From: a virus | IMG/VR virus record: IMGVR_UViG_3300001282_000013 | Span: 1-41,550 of that record | Reading direction: 5' to 3' (one strand) | Length of the DNA stretch: 41,550 bases | Shown: positions 34,119 to 40,273 of the stretch, piece after piece | Layout: each line of letters starts with the position of its first letter | How positions within the stretch are numbered: position 1 is the first letter of the stretch | Made by a program: the position numbers and the translations under genes | The notes under the pieces: model-generated | Told to the model about the DNA's origin: nothing | Seen by the model: the letters and a program-made list of their open reading frames with translations, nothing else | Database searches by the model: none

Positions 34119-34769
34119 ATGAATTACTTTAATCTAAAATATAATCTAAAAACACTTTACGACAGATTAGAATTTCAAGAAATTACAAGTCAACAATTAA
34201 TTAATCATATAAGAAAAGAAATACCATTTACTGAATGCTCTATTAATCCTGTATATACCATAAGTCTAGAAGAACTCCAATATGATATTACAGGATGTTA
34301 CTATGCAAGTTATGACTTAGCTGGATTGCCTTGTATAGAATTAGAAATAATGCTACCAAAGATACGAACAAGTTATGAAATTAGCGATTATGATCTTAAT
34401 AGATCTGTGTGGAACTCAATAATGTTTGATCTAATTAGTGTGTTAGGGCATGAATTCGTTCATATGCATCAATCTAGGAAAAGAAATTTTAATCCAGGTA
34501 AAGAGTATAAAAGTAAAATTATGGATCCCAAAATAAAAGAAAATCAAGAGTATTTGGGTATACCAGATGAAATAGATGCATACAGTTTTAGTGCAGCAGC
34601 ACATATGGCCTATTTTTTACCTAAAGTTGTCTCTTTTCAAGATACAAATGTGTATAATTATTATACAAGTTACTTTAAGAAGTCTGATCCGGTCGTAAAA
34701 CAATTAGAAAAAAAGTCAAAACAGTATTACAACAAATTAAAAAGGCAATATAATGAAACATGCAGATAA
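34119..34769 (+). CDS. HEXXH putative metallopeptidase, 216 aa
   Basis: Starts one base after the holin candidate (TAAAATG). Zinc motif HEFVH at 111-115 in LGHEFVHMHQS, with EIDAYSFSA (151-159) downstream as the likely third ligand (Glu151 or Asp153), giving a gluzincin-like arrangement. C-terminal end is Lys-rich. Located in the lysis module, so it could act on envelope proteins or peptidoglycan links, or on phage proteins; there is no signal peptide. Family not identified. Confidence 0.7.
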   Translation: MNYFNLKYNLKTLYDRLEFQEITSQQLINHIRKEIPFTECSINPVYTISLEELQYDITGCYYASYDLAGLPCIELEIMLPKIRTSYEISDYDLNRSVWNSIMFDLISVLGHEFVHMHQSRKRNFNPGKEYKSKIMDPKIKENQEYLGIPDEIDAYSFSAAAHMAYFLPKVVSFQDTNVYNYYTSYFKKSDPVVKQLEKKSKQYYNKLKRQYNETCR

Positions 34770-34971
34770 TGATATTGACATTGAGGATGAGGATTTCTTA
34801 ACACATCTTTCTGAAAATGATTTTATTTTCGTTGTGAATTGCGATGGTGAACTTAAAACAATTTTAGTACCAGAAGAATTTGATGCATCACAAACCACTT
34901 TACCACCAAATATACAAAAAATGTTTCAAATATTTGGAATTACTGATCTAACTAATCAAACTTTACACTGA
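34753..34971 (+). CDS. Small acidic hypothetical protein, 72 aa
   Basis: Overlaps the metallopeptidase gene by 17 bases, with AAAAGG upstream of ATG 34753. Very acidic start (NDIDIEDEDFLTHLSENDFI), then a short beta part (FVVNCDGELKTILVPEEF). No family recognised. Possibly an acidic regulator of a neighbour, but nothing proves this. Confidence 0.6.
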   Translation: MKHADNDIDIEDEDFLTHLSENDFIFVVNCDGELKTILVPEEFDASQTTLPPNIQKMFQIFGITDLTNQTLH

Positions 34972-34982
34972 AAGGATAAACA

Positions 34983-35156
34983 ATGAAATTCGATTACGGT
35001 ACCACTCCTAGTGGCTATAAGTCTATTACCTATAATATTAATTGGATGTTGGATACTTTGGCAACACCTAAATCTAATGTAGAAAACTTTAATGATTTCA
35101 AAGAAGCAAGACAGGTTATTAATAAAGTTAAATCTAATATTAGAAATGCAAAGTAA
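34983..35156 (+). CDS. Small hypothetical protein, 57 aa
   Basis: ATG 34983 with GAAAGGA 7 bases upstream; stop TAA at 35154-35156. Residues run MKFDYGTTPSGYKSITYNIN, then a helical basic C-terminus (FKEARQVINKVKSNIRN). Good ribosome site and tight packing support coding. Overlaps the next gene by 11 bases. Function unknown. Confidence 0.6.
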   Translation: MKFDYGTTPSGYKSITYNINWMLDTLATPKSNVENFNDFKEARQVINKVKSNIRNAK

Positions 35157-35478
35157 CACATTTATTTTTGTTTGGGATTGTTATGGACTAGAGTGCTGTT
35201 TAAATTTGACAGAGCTAGAACATAACAACTTAATACATATTTTAAAAAATGAAAAATCTAACATTAATGTTATTCTAAATTCTATTTTACTCAGAGCACG
35301 ATTTAATCCGCAAAGACATTATGAAATCTATACTTGTGAAGTGCAAGAAGGCATAGATCAAAATGATTTAAAAAATATGTTTGACTCTAATCCACAAAAA
35401 GCAGCAAACTTAATTAGAAATTTAGGGTCGAAAATTTATAGTGATAGATTCGAACAAGAAAAAGTTTTAATAACATAA
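35146..35478 (+). CDS. Hypothetical protein, 110 aa
   Basis: ATG 35146 is preferred to an earlier in-frame ATG (35092), because the latter would overlap the 57-residue gene by 65 bases. N-terminus MQSNTFIFVWDCYGLECCLN resembles the start of the 72-residue neighbour (NDFIFVVNCDGEL): both have an F-I-F-V-x-(N/D)-C-(D/Y)-G core, so the two may be distant paralogues. No known motif. Confidence 0.6.
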   Translation: MQSNTFIFVWDCYGLECCLNLTELEHNNLIHILKNEKSNINVILNSILLRARFNPQRHYEIYTCEVQEGIDQNDLKNMFDSNPQKAANLIRNLGSKIYSDRFEQEKVLIT

Positions 35479-35526
35479 ATTCAGTGTAGAAAAACACTAA
35501 ATATATTCTATAACTCTGAATAAATT

Positions 35527-37176
35527 ATGGTATTTGGTTATTTTACCCTTGTGGTTGCTGTACTAATAAGTGCAATTGCTGCTTACTATAGCATAGTAGG
35601 GTTGGCAAGTTTATTTGCCGCAGCCTTAGTTCCTGTAATCATCATGGGGGCAGTATTAGAAATCGGAAAAGTCACTGCTGCGTTATGGTTAAAACTAAAC
35701 TGGAATAAGTCTCCGTTTACATTCAAATTGTATCTTGTACCTGCAGTAGCAATTTTAATGTTTTTAACTAGTATGGGTATATTTGGATTTTTAAGTAGAG
35801 CCCATTTAGAACAAACTAGTACAGGTCAGGAAAGCCAAGCTCAAATACAAAGATTAGATACAGAAATAAATCGCAGAACTGATATTGTAAAAAGAGCAGA
35901 ATTAAAAATAAAAGAACTAGAAAGCACAGGCACTGGTCAAGATGCACAAATTCAAAGTCAAATTGATCGAGAACAAGTTAGAATAGACGCAGCACTAAAA
36001 AGAATAGAACCTGCTATTCAAGAACAAAATGATTTAATTGGTAGTCAAAATAAAATATACCAAGATCAATTACTTAAAATAGATCAAGATTTATTAAGAT
36101 TACAAACTAATTTAGATAAAAACGATATTGCTGCTGCACAAGCACAAGTAGGCGTACAGCCTGATGGCAGAATAGGTCCAAGATCTCAAGCTGCATTTAA
36201 AGAATATAGAGATAGACTAAACTTACAAAAAACAGAGATTATTTCACAAATAGAACGAAGTAATAATAATCCAGTAGTACAAAACGCAAGACGAGAAATA
36301 CAAAGAATAAGAACTACAGCCGAAACTCAAATTAATGAATCTAACCAATTAATTAATCGTTTAAGATCACAATTAGGTAAAGGTCCTTCTACTAATATAG
36401 ATACATTAATAGACGAACAACAAACACGAATTAAAACCGCAAATCAAGATCTAGAACAATTCATTGAACAAAAATATAAGTTAGAAAGTGAATTTAGGCG
36501 ACAAGAAGCTGAGTTAGGACCAGTAAAATATATTGCAGAACTAGTATATGGTGATAATCCAGATAAATCTTTATTAGAAAGTGCTGTAAGATTTGTTATT
36601 ATAATCATAGTAATAGTATTTGATCCATTGGCTTTAGTCCTTATACTTGCAGCACAACAAAGTATAAGATGGGCTAGTGACAGCAAACAACATCCACAAC
36701 CTAAAGAAGATAAACTATCAGATGTAACAGAAGAGGAAATAGTAAAGGAAACTTCTTTAGAATATTTAATTAAACCGTGGAACCATATTGGCAAATTACA
36801 GCCATTAGTAGCAGAACCTAGCATTAAAGTATTGGGAAATTGTTCTATTTGTCAAAGTGAATTAATAGATGCCGGAAATATAGGTGCTTTATGTTCAAAT
36901 GTAACTTGCACATCATATAATTTAAATAACACCATAGTGGTAGATCAAGACAAAGAAGAATTCCTAACAATAAAGGCAAATAGTACTCAAGAGATTAGCG
37001 TTATAGCAGAAGAAAATGCCACTGTAGAGAAAATTACAGAGGCAAAAAGAGGGTTTAAAGCCCCATCAATAAAGATTCCTGAAACTCTAGATTTAACTAA
37101 AAAATTACAACCAGTACCAGATAATATAGTAAATACTCAACAACACGATGATAATCAATCAAATGAAAAAACCTAA
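35527..37176 (+). CDS. Large membrane coiled-coil protein with zinc ribbon
   Basis: 549 residues. Hydrophobic segments about 4-24, 28-46 and 68-90, then a long coiled coil (95-330) rich in Gln/Glu/Arg. Within it, AQAQVGVQPDGRIGPRSQAA (203-222) resembles the core of a peptidoglycan-binding domain. A further membrane segment lies at about 354-376 (FVIIIIVIVFDPLALVLILA). A C-terminal tail carries a zinc-ribbon-like set Cys439-x2-Cys442...Cys456-x4-Cys461. Topology suggests an envelope protein with a coiled-coil domain between membrane segments and a cytosolic ribbon. Could sense the envelope, block superinfection or remodel the cell; no function is established. Confidence 0.7.
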   Translation: MVFGYFTLVVAVLISAIAAYYSIVGLASLFAAALVPVIIMGAVLEIGKVTAALWLKLNWNKSPFTFKLYLVPAVAILMFLTSMGIFGFLSRAHLEQTSTGQESQAQIQRLDTEINRRTDIVKRAELKIKELESTGTGQDAQIQSQIDREQVRIDAALKRIEPAIQEQNDLIGSQNKIYQDQLLKIDQDLLRLQTNLDKNDIAAAQAQVGVQPDGRIGPRSQAAFKEYRDRLNLQKTEIISQIERSNNNPVVQNARREIQRIRTTAETQINESNQLINRLRSQLGKGPSTNIDTLIDEQQTRIKTANQDLEQFIEQKYKLESEFRRQEAELGPVKYIAELVYGDNPDKSLLESAVRFVIIIIVIVFDPLALVLILAAQQSIRWASDSKQHPQPKEDKLSDVTEEEIVKETSLEYLIKPWNHIGKLQPLVAEPSIKVLGNCSICQSELIDAGNIGALCSNVTCTSYNLNNTIVVDQDKEEFLTIKANSTQEISVIAEENATVEKITEAKRGFKAPSIKIPETLDLTKKLQPVPDNIVNTQQHDDNQSNEKT

Positions 37177-37879
37177 AATATCAATTATACTACCAACTAG
37201 AAAAAGAACAGAACTATTAGTAAAAAGTATAAGCAGTTTATTAGCAAATGCTGCAGATACATCAAACATTGAAATATTAATTGCATACGATTCTGATGAT
37301 GATGAAAGTAAAACATTTTTTCAACAAGTATGGGCAGATTTTATAGCACAAAGTTCAGCAACAACAAGAATATTTGAAGTTGAACGATTTGGTTATTTAA
37401 ATCTAAACAAATATGTGAACCTACTAGGTGAAAATGCATCGGGAGATTGGATTATGTTTTGGAACGATGATGCATATATGTTAACTGAAAATTGGGACGA
37501 GCTTGTAATAAAAGAAACAGGTTGGTTCGGTCTAGTTAGAATTCCCTGTAGTAATATGAATCATCCTTTCGCACTGTTTCCAATTATCCCAAGATCATGG
37601 ATAGATGTATTTGGTACTATAAGTCCAGTGGCACATAGTGATTGGTGGATCTATCATGTAGCAAAAAATGCAGAAAGAATTAAAGACATAAATGCTTTAG
37701 TATATCATGACCGAGCTGATGTAACTGGTAATAATAATGATATAACTTTTCAAGAAAGAAGCTATGATGCAGATGGAAAAAATCCAAATAATCCCAATGA
37801 CTATACACATCCAGATCGTTTAGAAGATCTGCGTACTTGGATTGAAAATTTAAATAATTATCTTACCATAAGTAAATAA
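37163..37879 (+). CDS. Glycosyltransferase family 2-like
   Basis: ATG 37163 is preferred to 37148, as it gives the usual start MKKPKISIILPTRKR (beta strand 1 of a GT-A fold). ADP/UDP-site patches: IAYDSDDDES near 49 and WNDDAYM near 105, the latter as the metal-binding DxD-like motif. C-terminal part has HSDWWIYHVA. Inverting GT2-type sugar transfer is likely; acceptor and donor unknown. It lies within the end of the membrane coiled-coil gene (14-base overlap). It could use a nucleotide sugar such as the ADP-heptose made by the cassette at 8081, but that is speculation. Confidence 0.75.
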   Translation: MKKPKISIILPTRKRTELLVKSISSLLANAADTSNIEILIAYDSDDDESKTFFQQVWADFIAQSSATTRIFEVERFGYLNLNKYVNLLGENASGDWIMFWNDDAYMLTENWDELVIKETGWFGLVRIPCSNMNHPFALFPIIPRSWIDVFGTISPVAHSDWWIYHVAKNAERIKDINALVYHDRADVTGNNNDITFQERSYDADGKNPNNPNDYTHPDRLEDLRTWIENLNNYLTISK

Positions 37880-37883
37880 AAAC

Positions 37884-38156
37884 ATGACAATTATTTACAC
37901 TCATCCAGATATAGATTATGACCCATCTAGAACTAAAATATTAATTAGAAACTGTGATTGGTCATTTGAAACAGTTCAAAAAGTAGTTGATAGTTTAAGT
38001 GATAAAAAATATGATATATATCTATATCATGATTCTGTAAATGATTATCAGTATTGTGAAGGTATACGCACATTAAGTAAAAAGGTTTATGATTGGCAAC
38101 ATCATAAACATAAAGACCCAATCGAATGGATAAAGGAAATAGACAATGAGTTCTGA
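37884..38156 (+). CDS. Hypothetical protein, 90 aa
   Basis: Acidic, Tyr/Asp-rich product (MTIIYTHPDIDYDPSRTKIL; YDIYLYHDSVNDYQYCEGIR). No motif recognised. No ribosome site; AGTAAATA ends 5 bases before ATG. Overlaps bS21 by 11 bases and may be cotranslated with it. Confidence 0.6.
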   Translation: MTIIYTHPDIDYDPSRTKILIRNCDWSFETVQKVVDSLSDKKYDIYLYHDSVNDYQYCEGIRTLSKKVYDWQHHKHKDPIEWIKEIDNEF

Positions 38157-38382
38157 TGTTTTTAAATTATCTGGTACAAAGGTATATGTACATGATGGTA
38201 ATATTGAAAAAGCCATTAAAAAGTTTAAGAAAAAAGTAAATGATAATGGCATTTTACAAACATTAAGAGAAAAAGAGTTTTATGAAAAACCAACTAGTGC
38301 TAGAAAAAGACTAGCAGGCGTTGCAAGAAATCGTTGGCGTAAAAAACTAGCAGCAGAAGCTTTGCCCAAAAAAATGTATTAA
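38146..38382 (+). CDS. rpsU: Ribosomal protein bS21 homologue
   Basis: 78 residues with AAAGGA upstream. The bS21 pattern is clear: IEKAIKKFKKKVNDNGILQT, then REKEFYEKPTSARKR, followed by a basic helix ending in a LPKKMY tail. bS21 sits at the platform of the small ribosomal subunit near the anti-Shine-Dalgarno and helps mRNA binding at initiation. Phage copies have been reported in marine viruses and could bias host ribosomes towards phage mRNAs. Overlaps the next gene by TAATG. Confidence 0.9.
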   Translation: MSSDVFKLSGTKVYVHDGNIEKAIKKFKKKVNDNGILQTLREKEFYEKPTSARKRLAGVARNRWRKKLAAEALPKKMY

Positions 38383-38600
38383 TGTACATAGAATTTGACC
38401 TAAAAAAAAATTTTGGTCCAATGGTACAAGTAGAAATACAGCAATGGGCTGAACAGTTCAATATTCAGTATAATATCAAAATTAATAAACAAATATTAAA
38501 ATTAACTTTTGTAGATAATGAATTATATTCATTTTTTTGTTTAACTTGGAATCCTAAACATAATTGGACCTACAAATTAATTGAACCTTTAAAAAATTGA
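38382..38600 (+). CDS. Small hypothetical protein, 72 aa
   Basis: Starts within the bS21 stop (TAATG), so its translation is probably coupled to bS21. Contains QVEIQQWAEQFNIQYNIKIN and a Phe/Trp-rich end (LYSFFCLTWNPKHNWTYKL). No motif recognised. Last gene before the late promoter of hsp20. Confidence 0.6.
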   Translation: MYIEFDLKKNFGPMVQVEIQQWAEQFNIQYNIKINKQILKLTFVDNELYSFFCLTWNPKHNWTYKLIEPLKN

Positions 38601-38619
38601 CATAAGAACAATTTTCATG

Positions 38620-38627
38620 TATAAATA
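38620..38627 (+). promoter_or_regulatory. Late promoter TATAAATA for hsp20
   Basis: Exact T4-type late core, 61 bases before ATG 38689. Suggests Hsp20 is made at high level late in infection. Confidence 0.88.
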
Positions 38628-38631
38628 TATT

Positions 38632-38656
38632 TGTAGATGCTCATTAGAGGTCTACA
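38632..38656 (+). promoter_or_regulatory. Hairpin in the hsp20 leader
   Basis: Outer stem TGTAGA/TCTACA, inner stem CTC/GAG, loop ATTA, in the predicted 5' leader. The ribosome site AAGGAG (about 38676-38681) is downstream and not paired by this stem. Might affect mRNA stability. Confidence 0.6.
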
Positions 38657-38688
38657 GTCATTAACTTGCTTAAGAAAGGAGATAAAAA

Positions 38689-39135
38689 ATGACAAACTTT
38701 TCACTTCGTACTCTAGACCTACCTACACTTCATCGCCATGCAATTGGATTCGATCGAATTTTCGATGAATTAAATCGCACTTTTGCTAATAGCAAAAATG
38801 ATGGCAATTATCCTCCGTATAATGTAATTAATTTACCAGAGGATAAATTTATTATTGAAGTAGCGGTAGCTGGTTTCGAGGAAAATGAACTTGATGTAGA
38901 AGTTAGAGAAAACATTCTCACTATCAAAGGCACTAAAACTACTGATAAAGATGTTAACTTAGACTATTTACATAAAGGTATTAGCGACCGTAATTTTACT
39001 CGTACATTTACATTGAATAGTGATATTCATGTTAAAGGTGCCACAGTAAAAAATGGTATCCTAGCTATTGCACTTGAGCTTATTGTTCCTGAGGAACAAA
39101 AGCCTAAGAAAATTGCAATTGCATTCCAGAAATAA
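38689..39135 (+). CDS. Small heat-shock protein, Hsp20/IbpA family
   Basis: 148 residues behind AAGGAG. Alpha-crystallin domain about 44-140 (NVINLPEDKFIIEVAVAGFE; ELDVEVRENILTIKG; ISDRNFTRTFTL; VKNGILAIAL), with a short C-terminal PKKIAIAF that may serve as the I-x-I anchor. Holds unfolding proteins; commonly encoded by marine T4-like phages, possibly for virion assembly. Driven by a consensus late promoter. Confidence 0.93.
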   Translation: MTNFSLRTLDLPTLHRHAIGFDRIFDELNRTFANSKNDGNYPPYNVINLPEDKFIIEVAVAGFEENELDVEVRENILTIKGTKTTDKDVNLDYLHKGISDRNFTRTFTLNSDIHVKGATVKNGILAIALELIVPEEQKPKKIAIAFQK

Positions 39136-39143
39136 TTAACTGG

Positions 39144-39167
39144 CATGGGGGGAGAAATCTCCCCATG
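39144..39167 (+). promoter_or_regulatory. 10-bp hairpin with GAAA tetraloop
   Basis: CATGGGGGGA/TCTCCCCATG (one G-T pair) closed by GAAA, in the gap between hsp20 and clpS. The following bases are ATATAA then the ATG of clpS; there is no T run. Its 5' arm holds the only purine-rich ribosome-site-like sequence (GGGGGGAGA) ahead of clpS. Confidence 0.85.
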
Positions 39168-39173
39168 ATATAA

Positions 39174-39482
39174 ATGACAGATGCAGATGTAAAAACTCCC
39201 ACAAAAATTAAAAACAAAATTAATATTCATGAACCTAGCAAATATCATGTAATTTACATTAATGATGATGTAACAACTCAAGAATTTGTTGCTGAAACTC
39301 TTATTAGTATTTTTAACTATAGTTCTATTGAAGCAGAAGAAATGACAATGAAAATTCACCATGAGGGAAGTGCAGTTGTAGCAACTTTAAGTTATGAGCT
39401 TGCAGAACAAAAAGGAATAGAAGTTACAGTTCTTGCCAGAAATCATGGTTTCCCACTTGCAGTAAAAATAGAACAGGAATAA
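39174..39482 (+). CDS. clpS: ClpS adaptor of the N-degron pathway
   Basis: 102 residues. Core YHVIYINDDVTTQEFVAETL has the ND-D and T signature of the N-degron pocket, followed by EEMTMKIHHEGSAVVATLSY and ARNHGFPLAVKIEQ, as in bacterial ClpS. ClpS delivers proteins with destabilising N-termini to ClpAP. A phage copy could redirect proteolysis. A 25-residue N-terminal extension is basic. Start: ATG 39174, within TATAAATG, preceded by a stable hairpin rather than an open ribosome site. Confidence 0.9.
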   Translation: MTDADVKTPTKIKNKINIHEPSKYHVIYINDDVTTQEFVAETLISIFNYSSIEAEEMTMKIHHEGSAVVATLSYELAEQKGIEVTVLARNHGFPLAVKIEQE

Positions 39483-39483
39483 A

Positions 39484-40020
39484 ATGAGTACATCAATAAT
39501 GTTAGACATTGAAACTCTAGCCACAACTCCAGATGCAGTTGTTTTAAGTTTCGCAGCAGTAAAATTTAATGAATTTAATGCACAAGAAACTTATATAGAT
39601 GAAATTAATGTAGCATTAGATGTGGACGAACAGATTAATTTAGGCAGAACAGTAAACCCTGAAACATTAAACTGGTGGGCGACTCAGCCTAAAGAAATTC
39701 AAGAAGCAGCATTCGCCGAAGATAGAATTTCCCTTAAGCAATTTACAAAATTACTTAATAAGTTTATAGTAGGTACAGATCGTATTTGGGCACAAGGTCC
39801 TGTGTTCGATATTGCAATTATGGAAAATCTTTATAGGCAATTATCTTTACCTATACCTTGGCAATATTATAATATTCGTGATAGCAGAACTATTATTAAA
39901 GCTTTGGGTTCTGAAATAAGACATGAGCGTATAAATGCACACGATGCATTATCTGATTGTAAATTCCAAGCAGGTTATATTAAAAAAATAGTTGCAAAAT
40001 ACAAATTGCAAACATTATAA
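39484..40020 (+). CDS. DEDDh 3'-5' exonuclease, DexA-like
   Basis: 178 residues. Asp8 and Glu10 in MLDIETL, Asp109 in QGPVFDIAIM, His153 and Asp158 in HDALSD complete a DEDDh active site. The WWATQPKEI-type middle resembles T4 exonuclease A (DexA), which degrades host or damaged DNA. Start 1 base after clpS with GGAA upstream. Confidence 0.87.
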   Translation: MSTSIMLDIETLATTPDAVVLSFAAVKFNEFNAQETYIDEINVALDVDEQINLGRTVNPETLNWWATQPKEIQEAAFAEDRISLKQFTKLLNKFIVGTDRIWAQGPVFDIAIMENLYRQLSLPIPWQYYNIRDSRTIIKALGSEIRHERINAHDALSDCKFQAGYIKKIVAKYKLQTL

Positions 40021-40043
40021 CCTTTTTTATAATAAATACTGCT

Positions 40044-40253
40044 ATGACAATAGCAGAACTAAAGCAACTTGCGGGCATTAATAAAGGCCCTAAATTTAAC
40101 CCTGAAGGTATTAATATAAGCCGTTCAGGTACAGAGCTGCGCCAACTTGAAAAAAAGTTAGGACTTAAACCAGGAGATAAGGATTGGTTCAAACTATGGT
40201 TTAGTAAACCTTATTGGACAGGGTTTCCAACTGGATTTAGAGGCAGAAAATAA
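40044..40253 (+). CDS. Small conserved phage protein, 69 aa
   Basis: Begins MTIAELKQLAGINKGPKFNP; ends in a Trp/Gly-rich patch (DWFKLWFSKPYWTGFPTGFR). Conserved-looking but no known domain. No ribosome site; AATAAATA ends 5 bases before the ATG, so a leaderless late mRNA is possible. Followed by the large partial gene at 40274. Confidence 0.65.
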   Translation: MTIAELKQLAGINKGPKFNPEGINISRSGTELRQLEKKLGLKPGDKDWFKLWFSKPYWTGFPTGFRGRK

Positions 40254-40273
40254 CTCCTATAAAAAAGGTTAAA

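Noticed and set aside
35092-35145. Extended N-terminus of the 110-residue protein
   Set aside because: It would overlap the 57-residue gene over 65 bases; ATG 35146 gives the usual short overlap.
36444-36824. Minus-strand open frame of 126 codons under the coiled-coil membrane gene
   Set aside because: Complete antisense overlap, Ser/Leu-rich shadow with no promoter or ribosome site.
39169-39176. TATAAATG as a late promoter for clpS
   Set aside because: Transcription would begin inside the clpS coding sequence, after its ATG; one mismatch and position make it unlikely.
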